This document shows, piece by piece, positions 24,136 through 35,840 of a stretch of DNA of 64,000 nt. The notes below the pieces were generated by a model. The model searched no databases. It worked only from the letters and a program-made list of their open reading frames with translations, and had not been told where the DNA came from. Origin of the DNA: Ceratothoa steindachneri (lineage: Eukaryota > Arthropoda > Malacostraca > Isopoda > Cymothoidae); contig OZ018328.1 of the NCBI GenBank assembly GCA_963969495.1, positions 4,207,886 through 4,271,885 on the forward strand, in the 5' to 3' direction. The position numbers and the translations under genes were made by a program. Positions within the stretch are counted from its first letter, which is position 1; every line of letters starts with the position of its first letter.

Positions 24136-25418
24136 CTGCTCTTCCATGATGGGAATAAATGGCGGAGTATGAAAATTGTTGACAGATGATGTCCCATCAG
24201 TCTTTGTGATGGAATGTGTGTGCCACTCATTTGCTCTAGTAAAGCAGTTAGTCTTTTGCCATCTTATTTAGAAAGTTTCCTTAAAGACCTGTCTTTCTTC
24301 TCCCGAAGCGAGAAAAGGCAAAGAAATTTTTTCAATGATTCAGGACGTTGTGCACATAGTAAAGCACAAAATCCCTAAACTCGCTGAAACTAGATGGCCT
24401 TCACGAGAAAGTCATTTCAATTATTTTAGAGCAATATGATGCTTTGGTGCTTTATTTTCAGAGCGAATCAAAAACTGACAAAATTGATAATGCAAACAAA
24501 ATTTACGAAACACTAATAAACTGTGGAACGAAACACATGCTCCTTTTCCTTCAATACATACTACAAAAAGTGAATGCGCTGTTTCAACCGAGTATAGGAA
24601 TATTCTTAGTTTTTTCATTAAAGATGAAATTGTAGAATTTACAAAAGCTTAAAAGATATTTATCTTGGTCGCAAAGCAATGTCTCATTGGCTCAACAATC
24701 CATTCAAAGATGACATCACTGAAAAAAAAATTCAAAAATGATTGTTTTAAGGTTCTAGTTGAACTCGCTTGTCAAATCAAAAAGAGATTTACATTAGATG
24801 AGAACAGCATTGTGGCAAAATTGCATGTATTGGATTCGAACATTGCAAATGACATCCATCGTACCCCATCAACAATTCAGATTTGGCAATGCATTTAACT
24901 TCCCTTGTACCAGAAAGCCAGCTGAATAAGATAGACGATCAATGGAGGTACTTTCGGCTTTCTGCAGATTCATTGACAATTCCTAAAGAAAATATCCCTA
25001 ATTATTGGAACTCACTAACTTATATTAAGGAGGGTTAAATAATAGTAAATGTGATTTGCTTTCATATTTTATGACAAACCTGTGTGTATTGTCGCACTCG
25101 TCTACGAGTGTCGAAAGAATATTCTCGATGATGAACTGCTTAAGACTAAAGTTACTAACGCATTAAAGGCAGAAAAGGTTAAAGACAGACTTTTGGCAAA
25201 ACAATGTTTAAAAAGGAATAATGGATCATGTACCTCTTGGGGTCCGCCAAAAGAACTCATAAGAGAGCTTGAAAATGGCTCTCCTCGTAGAAGATATGAG
25301 CGAAGAATTAATAAACAAAGAGAAGAAAATGAGCTTCACCTTACCATAGAGGAGGAAGTGAATTTAATGAGGAAATGTGATTGAATTTAGTAAGTATTGC
25401 TCTTTTTTATAACTTTAT

Positions 25419-26550
25419 ATGCTAGATTTATGTTCTTGGGATTTTTCACAGTCTATTCTTGAGATACTCGGCAATTCTCAGTGGGACCCTGGTGTGGACG
25501 GGAACACATCGCGGCTTTTCGTACGCGCATATTTTGAAAACAATCAATCTGTGATTGCGACGCAAAGAGCTTTTCGGCGACGGTTCAATATTACGCGCAA
25601 CGATACCGTTCCTCAGTCGAACTCAATTCGGTGTTGGGTTAGGCAGTTGAAGGCAACTGGTATCACACTAAGAAGAGATACACATGGCCGACGCAGGTCC
25701 ATCAGAACATCAGAAATTCTGAAGATGGTGAGAGCAGCGATCGTGCAGTTGCAGAGGCGTTCTGTTCGAAGGCATGCAGTTGCTTTGGGAATTTCCGACC
25801 ACAGTTTGAGGAGGATTCTGCATATGGAGTTGAATTTCCATCCTTACAAAATAATGATGGCTCAAGAATTGAACCAAGCAGACTTTGCCAACCGCCAAAA
25901 TCTGTGTGAAAACATGCTTGCACAGATCGTTCCCGAGGCAGCTTTCTTTAGTAGCGACGAGGCACATTTTCACCTCTGTGGGGTTGTGAATAAGGAAAAT
26001 TTTCGTTACTAGGCTGAAAATAACCCCCAAATTATCCAGGAAATAGCGCTACATTCCCCTAAACTAACGGTGTGGTGTGCCATATCACAGTTTAGCGTGA
26101 CAGGCCCGTACTTCTTTGAGGAGGGAGGAATGACCGTGACCGTGAATTCCGAACGTTATGTCTCAATATTGCACATTTTTTTGCAGCCCAGAATGGAGAA
26201 GATTGTTGAAGGTGAGGGATTGGAGGACGTGTGGTTCCAGCAGGATGGGGGCTACAGCTCAGACAGCCCGAAATTCACTCAATGTTTTGAGACGAATGTT
26301 TCCCGGACGTCTGGTGTCTCTGAGGGGTGATTTAGGGTAGCCTGCGTGGTCACCTGATTTGAAAATTTGTGACTTCTTTCTTTGGGGATATCTTAAGGAA
26401 AAGGTATTTAAACGTCGCCCCCACGCCCTACCACAGCTAAGAGAGCGGATTATTGAAGGAGTTAACGCCATACCCCGCAGTATGTGCGAACGTGCTGTAC
26501 GGAGCTTCAGAGATCGACTCTAACAGCTTGCTTCTGTTAACGGCCGCCAT
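25419..26550 (+). pseudogene. Tc1/mariner-like transposase pseudogene (DUF4817-type head)
   Basis: The N-terminal helix-turn-helix region reads FVRAYFENNQSVIATQRAF and RCWVRQLKATGITLRRDTHG, with the second HTH near 25730-25830 (SVRRHAVALGISDHSLRRIL). The DDE core has FFSSDEAHFHLCGVVNKENF (first Asp, about 25945), a VWCAISQFSVTGPYFFEE block (26070-26120), VNSERYVSILHIFLQP, and VWFQQDGG (second Asp, about 26235), where the usual GATAHTA is damaged. The WSPDLKICDFFLWGYLKEKVF block near 26350-26410 holds the third acidic position in another frame. It has one TAG at 26010 and several later shifts. Terminal inverted repeats were not identified. Confidence 0.82.
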
Positions 26551-26920
26551 CTTCTTGACATTATTTTCAAAACCTAAGGATTATAAATGATATGTAATGC
26601 TAACCTCGAGTATAATAACATTTCTTCTCTATATACCCTCCTTACTTTTTTATAACTCCTTAAAACTGCTAAATCGGTTTTGCTGCATCCTGTAATGATG
26701 CATACTTTGACAATAGGTATAAAAACCCAAAAGAACGACTTTAACAAGAATAAGTAAAAATCCAAAGATCCATCGTTTTCGAGATATCTAATGGTAAAGA
26801 TTGGAGGTCTCTCGAGATATTTCTTACTTTCGGCATTACCCTAGATCCGCAAATATGGCAACAGTTGTTTACTTTAATGATCTTCTGCTATCAGTGAATA
26901 TTGTAAAATAGCTCCGAGAA
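26551..26920. other. AT-rich spacer between two transposon remnants
   Basis: No gene recognised. It may contain the 3' terminal sequence of the transposon at 25.4-26.55 kb. Confidence 0.5.
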
Positions 26921-26924
26921 TATG

Positions 26925-27262
26925 AATCGCTTAGCAAATTCTGAAATATCAGTTATGCACATGGCAATGCTAGATTGGCTGCTTGATTGTATGCAGAGCG
27001 TTTTTCCAACCGTCATTTTCCTGATCATCGCGTTTTCACCAGAGTGCACCAACGGCTGTGAAACCCTGGGAATTTTCAGGTAAACAGAAGAGAAGTGGGT
27101 GGCCGTCGTGGGTGAGTTAGCGCTGAGAACGAAGAGCTGATACTACAACATTTTAATACAAACCCACGTTCAAGCACTCAGGCCGCGGCAACTGCACTTG
27201 GAATGCCTTATCAATCAATAGTATGGCAAACACTCCATGATAACGGCTACTACCTATGGCTA
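26925..27262 (+). pseudogene. Second DUF4817-type transposase N-terminal fragment
   Basis: Joined over frames it reads HMAMLDW...RLAA-like text, then VFPTVIF / FPNRHFPDHRVFTRVHQRL near 27000-27060 and AENEELILQHFNTNP with TQAAATALGMPYQSIVWQTL (27130-27240). This is the family head domain: an HTH with a RFPNR..P....F motif, followed by a second HTH. The DDE part is missing; downstream sequence belongs to a gypsy element. It comes from the same superfamily as the copy at 25.4 kb but not the same stretch. Confidence 0.75.
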
Positions 27263-27439
27263 GCTGCTCGCACCTGTAATTTAGCGAGGAGGCTGAGTTT
27301 TGTAAGACCTGGTGCAGGTGGCCTAAAGGACGAGAACACTTTCAAATGCAACTTTTCTCCAGGCGATCTTCGCAAGTCCCACAGGAAAACTGGGCAGGCA
27401 TGCCTTAGCAAGTTCGGCAACTGGCATGCCATTGGTTTT

Positions 27440-27558
27440 CACCGTCATCGCAAAAATATATGATAAAAAGTGCTTATTTTTAATATACACCGGAGCAAGT
27501 GTCTAAATATTCTCGGTGGAATTAGCAAGGTCGAGTGAATTGTGCGAATCCAATGCGA
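27440..27558 (+). pseudogene. Ty3/gypsy protease, left half (split by LINE-A copy f)
   Basis: The frame reads DKKCLFLIYTGASV, a stop, then IFSVELARSSELCESNA up to the insertion point. YTGAS stands for the aspartic protease DTGAS active site, with the catalytic Asp changed to Tyr. The reading continues beyond the inserted LINE at 33620 with VNICTANGGKIKVHGEVHTD. This joins the two halves as one element and confirms the insertion site at base level. Gag-like sequence may extend left to about 27260, but I could not assign it. Confidence 0.8.
27547..27558. repeat. Target site duplication, left, of LINE-A copy f
   Basis: AATCCAATGCGA matches AATCCAATGTGA at 33617-33628, 11 of 12 bases. Confidence 0.9.
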
Positions 27559-27816
27559 TTTTTATTTTAATTTAAAGAGCTCATCTGGCGACTGCCTACT
27601 TGGGCATTAGTCGCCGTTTTAAAAACTGCCAAGAACTAGGCTACTTTTAAGTTTAATGCAATAACACAAAAAAAACAACCCAAACAACAACAGAAACTAA
27701 AAAAAATGGAAAAGGAAACGAGTGGTAAGCAAGCTCGCTCCTGCGTCAGGGGGGGAGGTCCCCCGGCACAGGAGCATGCAATCTATAAGGGAAAAAGAAA
27801 CAAAAAAAAAACCTAC

Positions 27817-30154
27817 TTAAATGAAGGGGAGAAGCCCGGACTCCCAACAAAAGTCAAAAAGTCCACCAGTCAAAGTGCACGCACTCGTCCCGAGTAAAAG
27901 GGACAGGAGGTAGCAACTCCACCCATCCCGGTAGTGGGACAGGTAACGTGCGCGAATATCACCCAGAATGAGACATTCGATAAGAATGTGCTGAACAGTC
28001 TGGGGGACGATGCAGTCGTCAAAGTAGGGCGCAGGCGAGCGCTCCATCAAATAGCGATGCGTCACACGAGTATGTCCAATTAGGAGACGACAGAAAGCGA
28101 CCTGAAGCCGTCGCGGCATTGGGGGATAGGTCCATGAGAACAGTCGCGGCATAATGGCACGCAACTTTAAGTTCCCTTCGACCGTCTCCCATCTTCTTTG
28201 CCAAGCAGTCCGAAGAGCTGCCCGTATTCCTGCCATGTAGTCGGTGTGAGGAAGAGCGAAACGCTGGTCCGGTCGCAGAGTCCTCGCAAACTCTTTGGCG
28301 CCCTCATAGGCGCGCTCATTCCCTGCAATTCCTACATGTCCAGGAACCCAGCAGAAGATAATCTCGACATACGCCCGACTCGCCAAGACCGTGGCGTCAC
28401 GGATATCGCGAACCAGAGGATGCGGAGATTCCAATGCCCCGAAAGCACTCAGGGCGCTTTTGTGAGTCGCTATAGATCACAATCCGGTCTCCGAACCGGG
28501 CACGTCGCGTAATCTCCCGTACCGAGTGGTGTATTGCAACCAGTTCGGCCGTGAAGACAGACGCAGCGCCTGGAAGAGCTCCGCTGACTTTAAACAGAGG
28601 GGATACGGCGTGGAAGCCGACCCCCTCTTGGGAATTGGAGCCATCCGTATACACTGGCACGGTTCCAGCGTGACACGAGGTGTACTCAAAAAAGTTCGAA
28701 CGCAATACTCCCGGCACTGTACAAGCTCTGGGAGCAGAGGCGTGGCGACAAATAGCCAAATGTGGTACCCTCCAGGGTGGCGACCTGGGCAGAACCAGGA
28801 GTACTACCAGCCCGAGAGCTATACCTAGCTCTCGAAGGAGTTTCCTAGGCCCTAAACCCAAAGGGCTGAGGGTATGAATGGCGTCGCTCGGTGGCATAGA
28901 CACCGTTGAAATCAGCTGCGGATGTAGTGAGAGCTGTTGGTGACTGAGGGAGGGGCCGAGCTTGCGCGTACAAGCGAGTAATGCACTGCACGTGGCGTAG
29001 AACGAGTGGCGTCTCCACAGCATCGACAAGCATGCTCTCAAGGGGGGGGGGGAAATACGGAAGGTACCGGTCGCCAGGCAAAGGCCGGTGTGGTGGATGG
29101 AGTCCACTTTCCCCAATAAAAGCTCGGCTCCGGATGCATAAAACTCGCATCCGTAGTCGAGCTTCGAACGAACAAAAGATCGATAAAAAAGTAAGGCAGT
29201 AGCCCTAGAAGCACCCCCCATAAGCGCTGAACGTCACGGAACGGAGAATATCATGGCACGGGTACAAGAGACTCTAAGGCTGCGAATATGAGCCTCCCAG
29301 GTGAGGCATCGGTCAAATACAAGACCAAGGAAACGATGCGATTTGACCACTTACAGGCGTAACCCATTAAGAAACAAGTCTGGGCCAGGGTGGAGCCGTG
29401 GATGGTGGCAGAGGTGCACCACCTTAGTCTTAGCCAAGGAAAACCGAAACCTGTGCGCTTCGGCATAGCGAGAGAAGCGGTTCAATGCCTGTTGGAGTCG
29501 ACGCTCCAGAGTTGGCATCTGGGCCAGCCAAAAGAGATCGAAAGGTCGTCCACGTAGAGCGTAGTGAGAACATCTTCCGGCAGCACCGAGGTGATGCCGT
29601 TGATGCTCAGGGCAAAGAGTGTGACACCGAGGAATTTCCCTGCGGGACACCCTCTTCCTGCTCCTTTGGGCCTGAGAGGGCTCCCCCCACCCGTACGCAG
29701 AATCGACGATCTCGCATAAATTCAGATATAAAAATTGGGAGGCATCCCCTCCCCCCATCGTGTGGAGAGTATCCATGATACCGTATCACCATGCGGTATC
29801 ATAGGCCTTCTCCAGATCGAAAAACACCGTGGCATAGTGCAGTCTACGAAGGAAGGCATCGCAGACGGCATTTTCCAGTCGGAGCAGGGCATCCCACGTG
29901 GAGAGGAACTTGCGGAAGCCGTACTGTGCAGAAGACAGATGGCCTCCGCTGTCCAGGAAAAAGGCTAATCTAACATTTACCAATTTCTCCATCAACTTGC
30001 ACACGCAAGAGGTTAGAGAGATTGGGCGGAAACCAGTCGAAGTAGAGTGATCTCTCCACAGTTTTCGAAAGGCGAGCACAGTAGCGATTCGCCAGGAGTC
30101 TGGGAGAAGACCTTCCACCCAGATCATGTTAAACAGATCTAACAGAAAGGCCAT
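27817..30154 (-). pseudogene. LINE-A copy f ORF2, RT and RNase H part
   Basis: RT: SWRIATVLAFRKLWRDHS, FRPISLTSCVCKLMEKLV, FFDLEKAYDTAW (30154-29786), and an intact YVDD-coding stretch near 29550. The thumb region follows and then RNase H (YTDGSNSQEGVGF near 28630, FTAELVAIHHSV near 28540, IYSDSQ near 28470, WVPGHVGIAGNERAYEGAK near 28350). The last catalytic Asp of RNase H is replaced by Tyr (GAT to TAT in NERAYEGAK). The CCHC finger PYFDDCIVPQTVQHIL has lost its first Cys (C to F). Several frameshifts disrupt it. Confidence 0.87.
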
Positions 30155-30670
30155 GCTTCGCTAACCCAGGTGTCGAAGCATGGCGTACGGGACATCGTCC
30201 GGACCATGGGCGGTGTCCGCGCACAAAGCAAGAGTGGAGCGCAACTCACTCACAGTAAACCTGTCGTTTAAGGGTTCTCCGCCTGTGGAGGTTAAGTCTT
30301 ATGGTGGCCTTCCCGAACATCACGACGTGCATTGAATGCTGGCGGAGCAGCATCCCGGCTAGAGAATGGGGAAAAAGCGGTCGCGAAGGATTCCGCCACG
30401 GACGCGGGGTCCGAGATTGCGGTCCCATTCTCCTAGAGATCGGGAGAGGGGTCCTGCGAGAACTTGCCCCGAATCCTTTTGACTCGCCTCCACACCTCTG
30501 CTAAAGGGGTCTTCCCGTTAAGTAAAGACACGTATGCCCGCCAAGAATTGCGGCGTGCGTGCTTCGAAATATACCGGAACCTAGCCCTAGCCCGACAAAA
30601 TTCAGCGACAGTGAAATCATTCGGGCGGCGCTTATAGCGCATGTAGGCATAACGCTTCTGTTTGAGGGCC

Positions 30671-30710
30671 GTATCGCTATGCGGTATCATACGGCCATTC
30701 CCTCCCGGGA
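30671..30710 (-). other. Complex deletion junction in LINE-A copy f with templated filler
   Basis: On the minus strand the ORF1/ORF2 overlap (…GTACGGCCATTCCCG) is followed by an inverted copy of about 15 nt of itself, then about 20 nt matching the RT region (ATGATACCGCATRGCGATAC), then the sequence before KQKRYAYMRYK. The missing interval encodes the endonuclease. Confidence 0.8.
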
Positions 30711-30719
30711 ATGGCCGTA

Positions 30720-33070
30720 CGCTTCCCGGAGGCCGAACCCCTGGTGCTGTTGGCCGGACAAAGCACTGTAGGCGCTGTCGCCTTCGAGGACTTATTGGGT
30801 TAGGTTGGGCTCGCCATGCAAGTCTTTTCCTCCCTCCGCCTCGAAACCTTAAGCGGGCGTTGCGGCTTCGAAGGAGGGGGGGCCCTCTTTTCGAAGAACC
30901 ACCGTCTCCGAGCCACTCGGTCCACCACTAGGCGTGGGCGAAGGAGCCGAAGCTCCTTTGTTGCTAGCCTCCTTTCGGGGGACAGCTTTAGGAACTCCCG
31001 GAAGATGGCCTGGCGACCAACTTCAAGGGTGTTTCCTCATGTGAGTCTAACGACTCGGTGGAGGCGCGTGGCTGTTTCGCCTTACGGGAAACGGTTACGC
31101 TGGCGGAATAGGGGGGAGCCCTAGTTTTATCCAGGGCTGGGTATGAACCCTTTTTGCCGCCAGCTTTACCAGGGGAGCGCCCGGGTTGAGTAGAGGCCGC
31201 AGAAGGGCTCCGAATGGGCTCGGAAACAACCGTGCTCTTGACCTAGATGGGCCTTGAGCAGACGGTGCCTTTCTAACTATTGAGGCATATGACGTCCCAA
31301 GCGGAGCAAGGCGCGCGAGGACCAATTCCTTAGCCTCGCGGAATGAAAGTCGATCCTGGGCCTGAACGGCCAGGATTTCTTTCTCAAGGAGATATGAACC
31401 ACATTGCTTCGAAGAAGCGGGGTGCGGCTCTCCGCAATTGACACACTTGGCCACACACGATTTAGACTTATCGTGTGCGGCCTTGGGGGGCAATTTACAC
31501 AGACTTCCGATGACCCCGACTTTGCACGTCTACAAGAACGATTCGTATTGCCGAAGCGGTGACAGTAATAGCACCGCCGTGGTAGTGGCACGAATGCCTT
31601 TACGCGGTAGCGGTACCAACCGGCACGCACCGACTCAGGGAGCTTGTCACTGTCGAACGTGACGAAGAGTGTAGGAGTATGTCTCGAGGCCCCTCCCTGT
31701 TTTCTCATCACACGTTCGACCTTGACCGCCCCAGGGTCGGCCAGCTCTAAGGTGATGTCCTCAATGGAGTAGTCAACGAGTTCCCTCGCATAAACTACTC
31801 TTTTCTCAAAGTTCATGGTAGAGTGCGGCGTCACACTCACCGGGGTGCCATGAAGTGTCTGAAGAGCACTTATCTTTGCCGCATTCGCCAAAAGGCTCCC
31901 GTCCGAGAAACGGGTCACCTTCGGCCCTCTACCAATTGCACTAGCTAATCCTTTCCTATAATGGATCATTTTGTCCTTGGCCAACATTGTTCCATCAGTA
32001 GAGCGAATAACAAGGAAGCGTTTGAAACCAGTGGGCTCGAAAACGCGAGGTAACCTCTGAATGCGACGCCCCGATGTCATCGAGACTCTGCCCTGTGCAC
32101 CTTTTTTCTTAATCGGGGGCTCCGGACCTGGTGGGGCAGAGGGGCCGGATGTGCCGATCTTGGCTTGGTCGCCTACCAAAGTGGCAGCAGACCCATCCGT
32201 CCCCGCAGCCCCCGCGGATGGAGAGAAGCCCTGAGTCTTTTTAGTCTTAGTCTGTTTCTTCTTCTTTTTAGGAGAGAAGGGCGGGAATGAACCCGCTTCT
32301 CTATCTCCGCCGGCAGAAGCCCCTAGGCCAGATGGACCTACCTCAGCCAGGTCCTTTTCCGAAATGAAGAATGTCCTGGTGGTCGCAGGGGCACCGGCTG
32401 GAGGAGATCCTTCCCCTCCTTCTACTGTCTCGGAGACCCTAGCGATTTGAGGAAGACCTTGCATAGGGGCGGATTCTGGTTCGGTGCCTGGCGCCGAGCA
32501 CGGATTTTCCCCCATTGAAGGCCCTACCGTCTGAGGCTGGGTTGCCTCAAGGACCATGTCTATCTCAGGGGGGCCTCCAGTTGCCCCCCTCCCCAGGACA
32601 TCGCAGGTTCCGTTGGCAGAGTTACCAGTCATGTTTGGGGAGGCAAGGGCCTTAACACCGGCAAGTTTAGTATTCTTGCCAGCAGGTCTTTTGAGGGAAG
32701 CGACTGAAGGGGCCTGGCTTCCCTCTCCCCCCTAAGGGGGTTTGCCCTACTGAGCCGCTTCAACGAGGGGCAGTCGGCAATGGGCTGCCTGCTGGCTTTC
32801 CTGGCAGTCCCCTTGGAAAGAAAGGAGTGGCCTGCCGCTGGAAAAAGGGAGGTGCCCGAAAGCACCTCTAGAGAATGGGGTGAGGGGGAGTCCCCTACAC
32901 CCGTAGGCGTAGGAGAGGAGTAAGCCTCCTCTCCGGTTAAAGAAATATGGACGGTCCCCTGTGCAAGCATAAGGGGTGGGGAAGCCCTCCATTTTTTTCT
33001 ATGGAGCTGCCCGAGGGCGGCTCCGTTGATGAGCAAAGGGAATTGGGGAGATATTTGGTTTTGTTTTTTT
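30720..33070 (-). pseudogene. LINE-A copy f ORF1
   Basis: The gag-like ORF1 has its N-terminal part at 33036-32640 and is open for 451 codons at 32632-31277. It includes a lysine-rich patch (KKKKKQTKTKKT), FKRFLVIRSTDGTML, ARELVDYSIEDITLELAD and knuckle 1, CYYCHRFGNTNRSC, in which the usual GHTNRSC has lost its His (H to N). Knuckle 2 is disrupted (CVNCPPRPH) by a frameshift near 31490; knuckle 3, CVNCGEPHPASSKQC, lies in the next frame. Confidence 0.87.
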
Positions 33071-33123
33071 CGTCATACATGGGCATGGTGCCCCTCCTTT
33101 TTACACGAGATGCAATCGCGCAT

Positions 33124-33156
33124 CACCTCTCGCAGTAGCCCACACTGCAAGAGGTG
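33124..33156 (-). other. 5'UTR hairpin of LINE-A copy f
   Basis: On the minus strand CACCTCTTGCAGT faces ACTGCGAGAGGTG. One pair is a T-G wobble, intermediate between the g1 and g2 versions. Confidence 0.7.
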
Positions 33157-33616
33157 CTTACAGGCCCGACAGAGCCAGGCGCCGCCATTTGGGACCACCC
33201 ATCCCGCCTGGTGGCCTAGCAGTCCGTCGGCATGGCGGCTCCACCTTAGACACGGCGTAAAACTGATAGAGTGTGAAGAGGAAAGGAAAGGGATGTGAGG
33301 AAGGTATGGGTGGGGATGAAGCAGGTTGTTAAAAAAAAACCCATCTCGAACCGGAGCTCAGGGGCTAGGGAACGTTGTCCCCTCCCCCCTCAGCCCCGAT
33401 CCGGGACGGTTGGCTTGAGAAGAAGGTTAGCATCTACCCTGTGAAATTAGAGGCTGACCAGAGAAAGTTGTGGGAGAGGTTGTATGAAAAGCGTCGAAGT
33501 AGGGGAGAAATACAGGCTATCTGAAGGAAGGAAGAGAGGCTAAGCTGAGGCCGGACGGACGTTGGATCCCGTCAGCACGGCGGCCACGATCGCAAATCGC
33601 TGCGCTCCTTACGGGG

Positions 33617-33628
33617 AATCCAATGTGA
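33617..33628. repeat. Target site duplication, right, of LINE-A copy f
   Basis: AATCCAATGTGA, paired with 27547-27558. Confidence 0.9.
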
Positions 33629-35840
33629 ATATATGCACAGCGAATGGAGGAAAAATCAAGGTGCACGGCGAGGTTCACACGGATATTACGACCCCGGTCT
33701 TCGTCGCTCCTTTAGGTGGTCGTTTATAGACGCGGATACCACCTCTCTACTATTAGGGATTGATTTCCTAAGGAATTTCAACCTGCTTGTGAATTGCGCA
33801 CGCCAGGTACTGGTGGACCAGCAAATCAAGCTTGCGTCAAGTATGAAGTTAGCTGGGGAACCTGCGGTAGCCCTGATAATAAATGACCTTCAGAACGTAC
33901 CCCCCTCCATACAGGGCTATTCTGAAGGAATATGGGGCTCTGTACGGAACCGCTCCGTCTAAGCCATGACCGCCTTCGCCACATTCAGTTGCCCACAACA
34001 TTGACACTGGCAGTTCCCCACCATCCTTTGCACGGCCTAGTCCTCTTTCAATGGAGAGACTACAGGTTGGCAAAGCAACTCTCTATGAGATTTCCGGGCA
34101 CTCAACGCAATTACGAAGCCCTATGGATATCCCTTTCTGCGGATTCAAAGTTTGACGGATCACCTCCATGGAAAAAGAGATCTTTTCAAAGCTGGACTGG
34201 TCCGGGCCGACAATCAGATCACCATGAATCCGGGGGATATAGAGAAGACCTCGATCGCAACTCCTCTTGGGCTGTGGAAATTCGTTAAGCTTCCTTTTGG
34301 CCTACGGAATGCAAGTAGCACATTCCAATGGCACATATACAACAATTTTCGAGGATTGTGGTTCTGATCTTTTCGTATAACATGGACGATCACACGAAGC
34401 ATTTGGAGGAAATATTTAAAAATCTTAGAAAAAATAGGCTAAGAATTGCATTGGAAAAATGCGAATTCGCGAAGAAAGAAACTGATTTCCTCGAGCATTA
34501 CATTTCGGTGGAAGGAACCTGTCCACCGAATACAAAGGTAAAAGAAATAGCAGACATACCATTGCCTAAAAGACTCAAAGGGACTGCGCTGTTATTTGGG
34601 CATGTTGGGATATTACCGCAGGATGATCCCCAATTTTCGGCAATTGCAGCCCATTTGACCGAGATTATACGCCTGCAACCCAAGGCTAGGGCGCTCGAGT
34701 GGAATGAAGATGCACATAGAGCATTTGAGGAGACCAAGTCAGCTTTAATTGGATCCGTTAAACTCCACCACCCGCTGCCCAACGATTCCCCATACCAACT
34801 GGGTGACAGATTGCTCCCAGTTCGCGGCAGGTTCTGCCTTGCACCAAATGGTGGACGGATCCCTACGACCAGTTGCTTTCTTCTCGAGCAAGCTAAGCCG
34901 GACGCAGTAAGAAACTCCACCTACGACAGAGAGCTCCTTACGACGTATCTTGCTGTCGTCCATTTCAAGCACATGATTGAAGGGCGCCATGTAACATTGT
35001 GCACGGATCACAAGCCATTAGTGTCTACATTTTCGTCGCCATTGAGCGCCAAAACGGATAGGCAGCAACGTCATTGGACAGCCATATCAGAGTATTTCAG
35101 CGGTATCACCTACGTGCGTGGCCAAGACAACCTAGTCGCTGACTGCCTTTCAAGGGACGTCAACTCAGTCCAGATTGACTCTTTACACCTCCAAGCCTTG
35201 GCAGCAGCACTAAGAGATGACAAAGAAAACAAGGAAAGGTGCTAGCAGTTAAAATCTTTCCTTTTCCCCGTGGCAACTAAGCTATGGTGTGAAGTTACAT
35301 CAAGATACCCATGACCATTCGTATCTATGGCATGTAGGAGGACGATTTACAACCAACTACACAGTCTTTCGCACAGTTCGAATCGGAGCTATTCAAAGAA
35401 TTGTCAGCTCTCGTTGGTTTTCATCGGCTCGCACTACATCATACAGATCGTCCTCGAACGGGATCGTAGAAAGGGCCCACAGGACCCTGAAGAGCTCCAG
35501 AAGGGCCCTTCAACAAGGCTGGCTGTTGTCACTGCCAATGATCCTTCTGGCCTTTCGTGCCTTACCCACCGAGTCGGGATTTTCCCCCTTCATGGCAGTA
35601 GTGGGTACTAGACTACTGTGCCCAAAGCCTCTAATCCCATCGTCCTCATCGAAATCGGATGTTAAGTTCATTAAAGAGCTGCCATCGACAGTGGCACAGA
35701 TCAACTTCGTGAGAGTATCTTTAGGACACCTGAACTCGCTGCCTAAGCCTTACATGACCCGAGACCTGCTGAATGCGACGCATGTTTGGGTCCGGATAGA
35801 CCGCGTTCGCCAACTGCTGGCCCTTTTCCGGTGATCGAGA
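33617..35840 (+). pseudogene. Ty3/gypsy pol, right part (protease end, RT, RNase H, integrase)
   Basis: It continues the protease split by copy f (VNICTANGGKIKVHGEVHTD, then FRWSFIDADTTSLLLGIDFLRNF, about 33710-33780). RT: IEKTSIATPLGLWKFVKLPFG (34240-34300); the active-site stretch is poorly kept near 34370 (FSYNMDD). The connection holds LLFGHVGILPQDDP near 34590. RNase H: YDRELLTTYLAVVHFKHMI, TLCTDHKPLVSTF and VRGQDNLVADCLSRDV (34920-35160). Integrase: RTTSYRSSSNGIVERAHRTLK (35420-35480) with LLAFRALPTESGFSPF; much of the zinc-binding and central core is missing between 35245 and 35400. 35841-36215 shows no clear gene. Confidence 0.85.

Larger units (their letters stand above)
22690..25260 (+). 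pseudogene. hAT-type transposase pseudogene (SCAND3/ZBED-like), twice interrupted
   Basis: Pieces in order: ISLNEIAAKVSMKYTKLPYV (22690), then VSILRDESTDISVTQILAI (22820), which carries the RNase H-like first Asp region of hAT-derived proteins. The MITE follows (22948-23263). The frame resumes with LYDALKQMLREK and ILLKNIIGFG (23285-23355), then CR1 (about 23358-24135). It continues with NCSSMMGINGGV, LLPSYLESFLKDLSFFSRS, LAETRWPS-type text near 24390 and QSESKTDKIDNANKIYETLI (24450-24530). It ends with the dimerisation-region signature SHSSTSVERIFSMMN near 25095. Numerous stops and shifts make it dead. Confidence 0.8.
27559..33616 (-). mobile_element. LINE-A copy f, full ends, endonuclease deleted
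   Basis: Read from the minus strand it starts at the true 5' terminus (CCCCGTAAGG...) and ends with the 3' hairpins and an A-rich tail at 27559-27575. It is flanked by a 12-bp target duplication and interrupts the protease of a gypsy element. It is about 6.06 kb against about 6.85 kb for copy g2. The main loss is about 930 bp, the endonuclease part of ORF2, at about 30671-30715. The 3'UTR has the long form with a GC-rich insert (about 27735-27780). Confidence 0.93.

Noticed and set aside
31277..32632. LINE-A copy f ORF1 as an intact host gene
   Set aside because: It matches ORF1 of the other LINE-A copies, lies between element ends with a target duplication and is frameshifted.
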